Below are positions 30,801-38,910 of a stretch of 52,244 nt of DNA, in pieces. The DNA lies in the NCBI GenBank assembly GCA_030560485.1, contig JAKTTS010000045.1, forward strand, positions 1 to 52,244. The letters are read 5' to 3'. A program made the position numbers and the translations under genes. Each line of letters opens with the position of its first letter. The stretch's first letter is position 1. This DNA comes from Ascoidea tarda (nom. inval.) (taxonomy: Eukaryota; Ascomycota; Saccharomycetes; Ascoideales; Ascoideaceae). The notes under the pieces were generated by a model. That model saw only the letters and a program-made list of their open reading frames with translations, ran no database searches and was not told the origin of the DNA.

Positions 30801-33169
30801 TGTTCATTGGAATTGGATGTAAAATTCGAAAAATTGGACTTTTCTGTTTTAAAGAATTTAAATGGACAAGGTCTGAATATACCTAAAAATTCTTTCAAGA
30901 TTTCTCTTGAAATCAAAGTTGGATTAGCTCTTCTTCTACGGTATTCAGAGGCCTCTGCTTTTCTCATATCTAGCTGTGTGTTTGCACTCACTATTGAGTC
31001 CACTGTTGAAGGCGTTGCAGTATTGACAGTTGTAGATGCAGATAAACCATAACTGCTCGAATAATTGGAGGAGGCCCCAGTTCCAATGGTAGCTGAGCTT
31101 GATAATGTAGAAGGAGGTGGAGAGAAAGGGGATTTTGGTTGGTTAGAACTCGAGGATCTTTTGTCGTGTTTATCATATTTGAACAAGTGTCTTGCAGCTT
31201 CCTTTTTAGATCTCGATTTTGAACCACCATTGACGCCATTGGAAATACCATTGCCATTTGTTACATTCGAAGCATCTTTTCTCAAAGGAGGGATGGAAGA
31301 AGCTGGAGAACTGGATGAAAGAATAAAATTGGCCTTGTTTGAATGATTGGAACCACCACTGGTCATTGAAAAGTTTGAGATACTGTTACTTGATGATAAA
31401 AGATTGCCATTTAATTTCATGTTTTGAGCATCTACACCATAGGAAGAAGGATTGCTATGTTGGGATATAGTTTTCCCACTAGAATAAGTCATGGAATAGT
31501 TGAAATCACTGTTAGAATTGTCTGAGTTTGAAGAGCTTACCATTGATTCAAAATCAAAAACCGTGTCTTTAACTATGTCAGAGACTCTTAAAGCAGAATT
31601 TCTCAAAGAAATCACAATTTGGTCCAAAAATGCTTCAAACTGTTCTCTAGCACGAGGATTTTTACTGAAAGTTCTGATATTTGACATATAGCTATAAATT
31701 TGAGTCAAACTACTATTGGGATCGTTAAACACAGAAAAAACATCGTGGATAGCTTTTTCAGGGAAAAGTAATATTGAGGAAGTATAATAGTCTCTTCTCA
31801 AGGTATCATATAGCGAATTGTCAATGCAATCTGAGGTGTCACGATAAGCAGGATGCAAAAGATCAAATAAGCAGTCATTGTAGTTTAGTGCAAAGGTGAC
31901 TAATGAGTGATTTGGCTCATATCTATATAGGAGGCCAGCAAAACTGAAGAATGTTGTAAAACTCTCAACATTTACAATTTCATCGGTAGCATTAGTTGTT
32001 GTGGTATCGTTAATTGGGATTATTGGAGGAGGATCTTTGGCGATTTGGTTTAAATTTTTGACCATTGTTGACAAAAATTTTTGTTTTTTGTTAAAGGTGT
32101 TTGAGGTTAATAGTAACTTTGCCTTGGAAGAATTGTTGTAGCTTTCAAAGGATTTAGGGATCAATATAATCAAAGTGGTCAACAATCTTACGGCAACTCT
32201 TGAGTTCTTTCCATTGTAAAAGGACGAATAAACGTAATCAAATAGATTTTCGGATTCTCTGACAATGATTTGATCTCCTCTTGTGCAGGATAAATACTCC
32301 TCTGGTCTAGCAGTTAACCAGTATCTTACAGCTTTAACGAAAAAGGCCAAGGCCAACTGTTGTAAAATTGGGGATTTGACGAGATTGAATAGAATCCAAG
32401 CATCTTTGAATATTCTTAGCAAGTATGTTTCATCAAGATATATATAACCGATTAGCTCGAAATATGGCAAGCAATCAGCATCTTTTACATGGGACTGTGG
32501 TTTTAGATTGCCTATTGAGTTCATGACAAAGTCTGAGAAATCCAATTGGTTTGAGGAGCCAATGTATCTTATTATAGCAGTGACACTGTAGTCGATATCA
32601 CCTATGATGAATTTTGAGTTGAAGTACTCCAATTGGGAGGAAACGCCCTCGATTATCTCTAGCTCACTTTTGACAGTTTTGTTTGATTTTAGTTTTATCA
32701 AAACGTTCAAGTATTTTGCAACGCAGGCAGTGTTTAAAGGGTCAGCTTTGACAGTATGGGGTATATCTTTATCAGAACCAGAGGTGGAAGATGTTGATTG
32801 TGAGTTGACAGTGGACAAGCCATAGTTTTCCTTTGCAGACCAGTTTTTCTCAGTGATGTCTGAGAGTAGAGTTGTTATTATCGAGATGCATTTTAGGGAT
32901 TCGTCAGATCTCTTTTTGATTGGGAGGTATTTGTCTTGTTTGTTGTAGGAGTCTAGGAGATTGATACATGCGTCGAGTAAATCAGGGAATACGGGAGTTG
33001 TTGCTAAGGAAAGTAAATTTTTTCTTGTTGATATGAAGATGGGATCAGATTCAGTTTCAGCAATTGAATAGGAAGTTTGTACAGACAATAGGGAGCTTAT
33101 TCTGCTGACGAGGCCAGAGGCTATTGATTTGAAGGAGGTCTGTGGGAGTTGTTGGGCAATTGCCAGCAT
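24830..33169 (-). CDS. IRA2: Ras GTPase-activating protein, IRA1/IRA2 (neurofibromin) type
   Basis: Predicted 2779-residue RasGAP that would stimulate GTP hydrolysis on Ras and so restrain the cAMP/PKA pathway. The GAP domain spans about residues 1380-1720. R1449 in DILRRN aligns with the catalytic arginine finger (neurofibromin LFRGN), and R1560 ends the invariant FLR motif in FMFLRFLCPAVVSPESEN. The 111-residue spacing between them is close to neurofibromin's. A Sec14-like region (about 1725-1860, with YYVVVDCSRFK and FYYNVCDGYLPILVEN) and a PH-like region (about 1870-1990) follow, as in Ira and NF1. The long flanks are alpha-helical repeat-like. A Ser/Asn-rich insert occupies about 545-740. 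Length compares with roughly 3080-3090 for the yeast proteins. Codon 2 is a CTG, rare in this window. Whether it is closer to Ira1 or Ira2 is not resolved. Confidence 0.93.
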   Translation of the reverse strand: MLAIAQQLPQTSFKSIASGLVSRISSLLSVQTSYSIAETESDPIFISTRKNLLSLATTPVFPDLLDACINLLDSYNKQDKYLPIKKRSDESLKCISIITTLLSDITEKNWSAKENYGLSTVNSQSTSSTSGSDKDIPHTVKADPLNTACVAKYLNVLIKLKSNKTVKSELEIIEGVSSQLEYFNSKFIIGDIDYSVTAIIRYIGSSNQLDFSDFVMNSIGNLKPQSHVKDADCLPYFELIGYIYLDETYLLRIFKDAWILFNLVKSPILQQLALAFFVKAVRYWLTARPEEYLSCTRGDQIIVRESENLFDYVYSSFYNGKNSRVAVRLLTTLIILIPKSFESYNNSSKAKLLLTSNTFNKKQKFLSTMVKNLNQIAKDPPPIIPINDTTTTNATDEIVNVESFTTFFSFAGLLYRYEPNHSLVTFALNYNDCLFDLLHPAYRDTSDCIDNSLYDTLRRDYYTSSILLFPEKAIHDVFSVFNDPNSSLTQIYSYMSNIRTFSKNPRAREQFEAFLDQIVISLRNSALRVSDIVKDTVFDFESMVSSSNSDNSNSDFNYSMTYSSGKTISQHSNPSSYGVDAQNMKLNGNLLSSSNSISNFSMTSGGSNHSNKANFILSSSSPASSIPPLRKDASNVTNGNGISNGVNGGSKSRSKKEAARHLFKYDKHDKRSSSSNQPKSPFSPPPSTLSSSATIGTGASSNYSSSYGLSASTTVNTATPSTVDSIVSANTQLDMRKAEASEYRRRRANPTLISREILKEFLGIFRPCPFKFFKTEKSNFSNFTSNSNEQVVAAQESGFLLTEMDDYLQIATIAICDTNTKLVEMGRRFCLRFMNLDDSPSYYQIYSGFFASGWCIRSLSRSLLNYRLTDKKLKELLAIIVQFIDYRNAIVEQMNVDDLFDNIGSGAHGFCKSLYTELEKIIYICLCSPDVDIYRLVKKTAKVMIDELNSGYRHHKIIKEESNELFLTKIGNDDYFVSGAVALQKRIRKFLLQYGNKLSVGLEECLDIMYERWLEHTKIKSPSKIDIIEHRNYSGFIAVTSGLVLDSTVDSSGSLKDKGYVKSLINRKMDMLASDDLTMKENAKDVLSSELHPSSQRILLEMIEEKVNKFSYKKGDLDESELSLIECYVIIIKGCMASGNKLRNFENSDKFIWISNSACALIDAQQASQQVDTIVLRLMVRACRLFQRLMLYKEQLCLRAGMIKVEYLNYAVSWLEESVFRDKYKSRSKDKTDENSRSKKEMEYLFSDLSVESSKAIAVLLEGMVLESPSAQHPREFIVARAFSFNNYFTLFLRVLERFSARASSKDMFSVSKQKAGIIMEQMINSLSNMLGRNHRWGMQFAIPLGFHEDHRVRLSFLKVFNNVIKSLHEETSETQESKEQYYLEATKVLLSSRIFLLVCSDACPSSEVDSYSKSLLSWNESIGNSVICINDFISWEIKKSSSIVDILRRNIVPSRVLSMYAKDHGSKYLIETLRPVLNGLVKNNDSFEVEKIQPGEPGAEQNLNKFMYYLKKLVEDIYNSIDIVPLEFKSICAHMRKEAAKKATETTAIVLVGSFMFLRFLCPAVVSPESENLLDSPPNKQSKRSLILLAKVLQNIANGSLTSLKWPLLLSRMDELNKLNDKIFKFLRLISKDNGYQEKFDVSSIKLYLPLDHHKFCYRHMQEIRHNVLGYKNDYGVPLEEKYKLIDKLDEFALKIGPPIDLYYCRIPENIKHNDTKNELYDFMNKHADANIDVIVDSPFLQQKIARDGTPMLVFSYFYYQQLDVDQELILFRMFQLASRVWDSKYYVVVDCSRFKKDHSIPLFEEMELLAPEPMKKNCVSMFYYNVCDGYLPILVENIKQREKGGLFNPFNVRYSFLSMFDDPRLIHTLGLSKHSLNILNQVRITFTDFEMYLPEQKKYFPGIIKVGGKYTSFGLAHPRRLKIAGSIKSVRVVNVRRDICFAESSLSHYTDNPYEFSLYDNVDKKQLIFACPRRFELIRTVYISKLSKNNKSLDNLDANQELQPIELLPEVLCIDFLGILSRSSDIRTSCYDLLASSVECFSLSIGKRIRNSEVISFPKDNLAFVTSVSKSLALHHPELTYYFIYYFFTAYKSSDSQKFNCIMFISPWIKNIYDHIFLSNEFGKEKGLEIVKEIVEIAPIDDITIGAFTEYIWKYLTDDDRIAEYLVEEIVNRALNREAEYGDCENVIALLSLYPSIEVCGQVIQQIKEIIYIPLLLVDTEIHIEYCWIKLTVLVKCCVSLFFECTKGTLQFFPDLVHILSMLIDLGPHDLRVSLNSLSINIIHSLLLNKNDFSEAAVSKLEEIDQKISGPSAKTLFGLFRSGKDMNSPLPYDPTRIYGKVLSLESVIDGFVDFIRVAPVEYSTVWNIRWYAYTMDCAFKTNSLILARAIICGGLLCKRDVEDPLVLKFIILALKLFKKYDTSTEDGMVILASCLFAISRLVDGLSPSSIFHTRLFWLGTAITTSANVVLYQGSIKILGRSLDSMERTNGFSDNRVIERIMGDKKIFGDSFIKYESLGSIVVSEKNFDVAMLHRIIRGLRLPYLREAAFHVLQIFFRVRTVHAILASKQGSPYDSNSVSYLLMLYMLSRSNNELKGIMKAAGLDPNNTIFLSESVEVPRILIDYLLTGIPEAMFVLLQGALYFASTTDDYNVKNRFLLLFYYISKKDHDILFSCYLDIKEQLQKEIVGTTTPFHVLQLCYDLIALAAHSPEYPNQERHKNAIDSLLVEYNLSGIRNWTFSSPDPFKESKAEGMYDRLKYVQLFCTDAFMTIKPEQLR

Positions 33170-33463
33170 TGTAGATGTATTACTAATTTTGTGGGTGAAT
33201 AAATTGTGTGGTTGAATAAATTGGGTGATTGGGAGGTGGAATGAATGGGTGGAAAAAAAAAAGTATTACTTGATTTGATATCAAATGTGGTTATTCTTTC
33301 AGTCTTTACTTTAGGTCTTATCTTTAAGTCTTGTCTTTAGGGTCTCTCTGAAGTCTTTCTTGGGAGGATGATAAAATAAGAGAAGGAGAAATTCAATTAA
33401 GGATAATTACTTTTTAATTATTTATAGTAGAGAAAAGGAAAGTAGTTATCAAAAATTGGATTT

Positions 33464-33596
33464 GGAGAAAGAAGGAAAAGAAAGGAAAAGAAAAGAAGCA
33501 GGGAGAGGAAGAGGAAGAGGAAGAGGAAAAGGAAAAGAGAAAGAGAAAGAGAAAGAGAAAGGAAAACAAAAACAAAAGGAAAAGGAAAAGGAAAAA
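33464..33596. repeat. 133-base purine tract
   Basis: On the plus strand the tract is G and A with only three interruptions, and 33500-33566 is uninterrupted. GAGGAA, GAGAAA and GGAAAA units repeat in turn. It lies about 300 bases upstream of the Ras GAP start. Mirror-symmetric purine tracts can form triplex DNA and exclude nucleosomes. Confidence 0.85.
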
Positions 33597-34087
33597 TAGA
33601 AGATTTAAGGATTTGGAGAATTGATTGGAAATAATATAAATTGAACTATAGGAAACAATTTAATATAAATAAAATCAATTAAATTGAGTTAGTGTAAATT
33701 AGTGTAAATAAAAGAAAGAAAAGGAAAGGAAAATAAAATAATAAGTGAATAAGTAGGAAACAAATAAAATAGATGAAATATTTGTAATTGGTAAAGTATT
33801 TTACTAGATAATTTTCAGGTGAATGAAAAGAGGAATAAAATAAGAATGGACTTTATTAGAAGCTAGTTTTAAAGTAAGCAAAAAAATTTTAAATTTAAAC
33901 TGAAATAAAATTTAAATTTAAAATGGTTTAAAATGGTTTAAAATAATTCAGATTTTACTGAATTTAAATTGGATTAAGATAATTTTTGGATAGATATTTA
34001 TAAGAAACTTGGGTCTTTTGTAGGAGGTGAGATCAAATAATTGAGAATTGAAGAACAGAACCAGGATTAAATAAATGTTGAATAAAT

Positions 34088-34150
34088 AATAAATATTAAA
34101 TAAATATTAAATAAATATTAAATAAATATTAAATAAATATTAAATAAATA
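34088..34150. repeat. TAAATAAATAT 11-base tandem repeat
   Basis: Five or so near-perfect copies of an 11-base AT-only unit in the AT-rich part of the intergenic region. Simple minisatellite with no coding potential. Confidence 0.8.
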
Positions 34151-34947
34151 AACTAATCAATAAAAAGCAGTAAATAAGAGATAAAAATATGAAATAGTGT
34201 TTTTTTAGTAGAGGGTGGTGCTAGGGAGTAACTGAATTTTTTTTCTGTTATTAGGTTTTTTAAAAGAAGAATTTTGATTGCAAACTGATAATAAAATGAA
34301 ATGGTGGTGGAAGACAGAGATTGGTGATTAGTAAAGTGGTTATTTGGATATGAGAAGTTGAATATTGTGTGTTGAATGTGGATTTTGAAATATGAATATG
34401 GGTTAAAATAATATGTCTTTTTTAGTGAATAGTGAAGATAAATAAGTATCTTTCTTGAGGGAGAGGTTAAAAGAATTTAAAATTTAAAATTAGTGAAGTA
34501 ATTGTTAGTCGTTATTGACTGATAATTGTCATTGTATCAGAAAAATTCTTTTATAAAGACGTGAGCAGTAGAAGAGAGTTGTTGTAGATGGAAATTGGAA
34601 TGGAAAGTGAAGGTAGAGCAAAATGAAATGGAGGAAAAGCAGAACAAATGCCAACACTCAAACGAAAGAAAAAAACCGAATCAAAGAAACAAAATGAAAC
34701 AGAGAGAGAAAGAACAAAATAACAGAGCAGAAATAATAAAAATTATCCCAAATTATCAGGAAAACTCAAAACATAGGAGAAAAGCAAGAGTTCAAGCCCA
34801 TTAAAAAAAGAAAAATTGAAAATATTATCGAAATCAAACAAATCAAAAAACTTAAGAGAAACATAAAATCAAAGGAGGTTGGAAATAAAAAGAAATTAGA
34901 CTCATTTGTACTTGTTCGTTGCTAAGCTTTAGGGTTGAATAATAAGT

Positions 34948-35109
34948 GGAACACGCATGCAGAACGCATTACAGAAAGCGTTAGATCTGCGCCATGTGAA
35001 CACAAAAAAAAACGTTTTTCTGCCGTGGTATTTGTGTTCCGCTTGAGCAGGGGCTGCGGGTGACGAGCGAGCGAGCACCGCGCTCTGTCAGGCTTCGGGA
35101 GACCGCAGC
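34948..35109. ncRNA. GC-rich block with several compatible stems, candidate structured RNA
   Basis: GGAACAC (34948-34954) pairs with GTGTTCC (35034-35040). Inside are a hairpin with GCAG/CTGC and AACGC/GCGTT stems (about 34959-34990) and a stem CCATG/CGTGG (about 34992-35027). Directly downstream, GCTGCGG (35053-35059) pairs with CCGCAGC (35103-35109) and encloses TGACGAGCG (35061-35069) paired with CGCTCTGTCA (35081-35090, one bulge). A second GAACAC copy (34998-35003) could compete for the same partner. GC content is far above the surroundings. Strand, ends and transcription are unknown. Confidence 0.25.
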
Positions 35110-36091
35110 ATGGATCCATGTATGTATTAGGTAAGCAGCTACTGCAAGTGGTCAACTGGGTGCCGTTGCTGCAGGGAGTGAGCTGAAGAAGGTGCTGCTG
35201 ATTGGCTGGGAAAACGCTAGCTAATAAGACGGTTGTGACTGTTGCGACAGGTTCAACAGTTGTTCTTGTTCCAATCTTGGAAGAGCAGTGGTCAGACAGG
35301 CAATGGAGCACCAAAACGGGTGGAGCTGTGAGGGCGCTTGGATATAGCCGAACCAGTGCGTGGTAGGCGATACAGCGGTGTCATTTTCAAAGGGCGCCTT
35401 CTCGCCTCCATCGTAAAAGACTTTTATAGTTTTCTGCCCAATCGAACCTTTTTGGGCTTTATTCCACTAGCAGTACAGGTGAACAATAGAGTTTCCTGAT
35501 AGCGGAAACTGATTTGTCTTGGGCAAATATTGCTAACGTTGTGGGAGCAAAGCACAATTGTTTGAACTAGCAGAAAGCGATTACAGTTTGCTCTAAATCG
35601 ACTGGTTTTGAGAAGCTGGATAGTTATCTTTCTGGCTCAAACTATCGGCTTGCAAAAAAACTCCGGTGCAGCTTTTCAAAATTAAGAATCAATAAGGTAG
35701 GAGGTACCAAAGCCAACCTTGAAAGGCTATTGTTGATCAAGCAGTTTCTTATCAGGGGAGATGAATAAAAAGGTGGACATTTTTCCTGCTGAATATTCTG
35801 AGAGATCGAACAACCCACTTTGCAAAATGTGTCCAAAGGCAGGTCGCGCATCATTTTAGGCAACAAAAATAAAATTACCAATGTTTTCGTAATTCAAAAG
35901 AATGACACAAAACAAGAAAAAAACGGAAAACGAAAAAAACAAACGCAGCGACACACGTGCAGCCAGTGTTTATCGCAGCCAGAAATTGGGATTTTTGGTG
36001 ATTTTTCTTTCTTGATTCGAGCTGATTTGCTTTTTCAAGCACAACCACTTTCTAGAGTGAGCTACACAATTTCATGTGGTTAGTGTTCTGG

Positions 36092-36152
36092 TTTTTCCTT
36101 TTCCTTTTCCTTTTCTTTTTCCTTTCCCTTCTCCTTTTCTTTTTTCTCTTTT
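36092..36152. repeat. 61-base pure pyrimidine tract
   Basis: Uninterrupted C and T on the plus strand, built of CCTTTT units. It is complementary in sequence to the GGAAAA part of the purine tract near 33575-33595, so the two form an inverted pair about 2.5 kb apart. Confidence 0.85.
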
Positions 36153-37709
36153 GTTTTTGTGTTTCTTCTCTTTTTAGAAGGAAATGGAGATAGCAGATGT
36201 GTCAGAAAAGTATTTTCTTTTTGCTCCCAATACTCTAATTCCTCACTTTTTGTGTTTGCAATTTGAAAGGGATTGAAGCAGTCTCCAATTCCAAACTTTT
36301 GGAAAAGTTTTTTTTCTCTATCTGTTCGCGATTCAGAAAGACTGCTTTTTACTTGAATTATTTGAACGTTATTAGGACTCACTCGCAGGATGTACCACTT
36401 CCACAAACGCTACAGACACTGCATTATGTTACCCTCGCGTAATAATCTCTGTTGTCTCCCACTTTTGAAGGTGCCTGCGATGTGCAAAAAACAACAGGAA
36501 AACAAGATTTCTATTTTAAGAGATAATGTGAGTTGTAAAAGTGAACACGCTTTTCCCAAATTGCTGCTGAAGTGTCTTATTTCTTGGGAAATACAAACTC
36601 TAATGCGCTTTATCTGTGCGGTATCAGATCATCCCAACAATTGTTGCTTTCGAGCTCTCTTCGGTTGCTCGCCAAAGAGCAAACAGCAGTAATTAATCAA
36701 CTCACTGGCCAGCTCTCTGATCAATTTTCCGGCCAATGAAAGCAAAGACTCAATATTGGTAGCGGTGCTATCAAATTTAAAACACAACAACAGAACAATT
36801 CATTTCAAGTGTCTAATTAGCACCAACTTTATCATCACTGCTCCCCGACTCTCACTTGCTGAACTCTAGATCTCAATTCCACCTCTCTGCACATGACCCA
36901 GAATGACCGCATTTTAAGTGCTCTTTGCATCACTGATTACGTAACATATATATACAGATCAGGCGAGTCTACCCTGTCAAAACCAAACTTTTTTTTAATT
37001 GTGCTCGAGATACAATTTTCTGTTTTGAAAACAATACAATCTGTAAACCCATAATGGACACTAATAAATGAACACGGATTAGTTTTTTTGCATTTTTGTC
37101 TCTACTTTATGTCTAACATATTCACTTAAATTTTCACTCTTCACTTTAAAACCAAAATTTTGAGAGAAAAAAATGAGAAAAAAAAAAAAAAGAAAGTTAA
37201 ACAAGATTATTTAAGATACTTTTGATGAATTGTATTGTTATTCATACTTTACTTGGTTTTATCATCAAATTATTTAATAAAATATTCCAAAAACTAAGAT
37301 TGTTATAATCTCTAAATAGTTTCAAGCTAATTCACTATTATTCACTAATATTCACTAATATTCACTAATAGTTAAAGTTGCTCTTACATTTGCAATTTCA
37401 ATATCTCATTACAGAAATCCAATCCTGCTACTTACAACATAGGAGTATAGGCTAGAGGCGAGGGTATGGGCAAGTATAATGTAATATGTGATATGTAATA
37501 TGTGATATGTAATGTACAATTGTAGGATAAATGAAAGAAAAAACACATGAATTTTAAAGTAGTTGCCAACATCAATTTGATACATTTGCTAAGGTATTGT
37601 ACAATTTTATTAGTACAGTTTTGTTGTCAAGTCGTATGATTTCTTGGATCTCATTAAGTTTTCTTAAAACTTGTTATTAATTTTATATCAAATACCAAAA
37701 TATCGTATC

Positions 37710-37752
37710 AAATATTAAATATTAAATATTAAATATTAAATATTAAATATTA
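37710..37752. repeat. AAATATT heptamer tandem repeat
   Basis: Six copies of AAATATT in AT-rich DNA upstream of TUB1. No coding potential. Confidence 0.85.
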
Positions 37753-37816
37753 ATTGATACAAAAAAACAAAAAAACCTGGTTACTTTTCCATCACACAAA
37801 CCACCCACTATAGTAT

Positions 37817-37875
37817 TGATGGTGAGTGATGGTGAGTGATGTGTGATGGTGAGTGATGTGTGATGGTGTACGATG
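37817..37875. repeat. GATGGTGAGT / GATGTGTGATG minisatellite
   Basis: Units of 10 and 17 bases built on TGATGGTGAG and TGATGTG are repeated about five times. The tract lies 1.0 kb upstream of TUB1. Confidence 0.8.
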
Positions 37876-38112
37876 TATAGATACAAGAATACAAACTACT
37901 CTGCAATAATTTAGTAATACTTGTCTATTAATTATTGGCTTACACTACAATCCTGTCTTGAAAATGTTTTAAACAAATCTTGGAGTAGCTAGCGTAACCA
38001 TGGCCAATCTGGTTTAACCTCACAATTTGACCTTGACCATTAACAATGTCAAATTACCCAAATGAGAAAACATTGCTTGATATTCATTCAGAAATGGTTA
38101 CGTCGAACCTCG

Positions 38113-38160
38113 AAAAAAACAATAAAAAACAATAAAAAACAATAAAAGATAATAAACGAT
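38113..38160. repeat. AATAAAAAAC 10-base tandem repeat
   Basis: About four copies of a 10-base A-rich unit ending in AAC, decaying into AATAAACGAT. Upstream of TUB1, non-coding. Confidence 0.75.
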
Positions 38161-38910
38161 AAAAAATAATAAACAAAAAATAGGACAAATCTTTAACTTG
38201 GTACTTGTATTTGAATTAATTGGCGAATTTTAGCCTGTATTTCAGCTAACCACACTAATACTGCACTAACTCACAATGTCGTTACAACGCTCATAAAAAC
38301 TTGTGTTTCTTTGGTATTATCACTCGATAATGGCGATACAATAATCTTTGAATGATACCCAATAAAATCTAAATCGTGATTTAACTAAAGCCGTCAGTCT
38401 GAGACCAGCTGTGTGGAGACAGAGCACGTGCCGACATGAGGCGTGCAGAGGTGCGTGAAAAAGTGCGTGACTATTCTGCCCGCACTCTTTGTTTACATTT
38501 CCTCGTAAATTGGCCTGAGTGAAATTTTGCAAACAACTCAGCTGAATTCTCTGTTAAAGAAAGGAGCTTTTTCACAGCTTTAGCAGTTGTTACAACAAAC
38601 ACATTCAACCATTTACCACTTATTGGGGCCCTATTTACCATAGAGGGCTATCTTCTTCAACGCCAGGCTCACAAGATTCACACCAAATTGAGATTCATTT
38701 TCAAATTACTTTACCATTCAATTCTATTCTGCTTGTCAACTCAACAGAACTCAAGAGAACTCAATTTCACTCTAATCAATCGAATTCAAATTCACTTTTA
38801 TCCTATTTTATCTTATTTCATTTCATTCAACCCAACCGTTGTCTAATTTATTTCGTTCTGTTTCAATTTAATCTATCCTAATCCATTATTTCACTAGTCT
38901 ATATCCAAAA

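Larger units (their letters stand above)
33170..38910. other. 5.7 kb divergent intergenic region between the Ras GAP gene and TUB1
   Basis: No convincing protein gene; open frames of 70-130 codons here have odd composition and no domains. From left to right: a purine tract (33464-33596); very AT-rich DNA with TAAATAAATAT repeats (34088-34150); a GC-rich, hairpin-dense stretch (about 34940-35480); mixed sequence to 36080; a pyrimidine tract (36092-36152); GC-moderate sequence to 36960; then AT-rich DNA with several minisatellites up to TUB1. CACGTG occurs at 35954-35959 and 38425-38430. A TATATATA element lies at about 36949. I recognise no tRNA, snRNA, RNase P, RNase MRP or SRP RNA, though a diverged one cannot be excluded. 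Confidence 0.55.

Noticed and set aside
34922-35314. 130-codon minus-strand frame in the GC-rich island
   Set aside because: Cys/Thr/Leu-rich with no familiar pattern, codon use unlike the real genes, and it runs through the GC hairpins. Open frames are favoured there simply because GC-rich DNA has fewer stops.
36080-36406. 108-codon minus-strand frame ending in a Lys/Glu repeat
   Set aside because: The Lys/Glu tail is only the pyrimidine tract read on the other strand, and the rest shows no domain or homologue I recognise. A small real protein is not excluded but not supported.
36390-36692. 100-codon plus-strand frame
   Set aside because: Cys-rich, no domain, no supporting promoter or splice signals; codon use differs from neighbouring genes.
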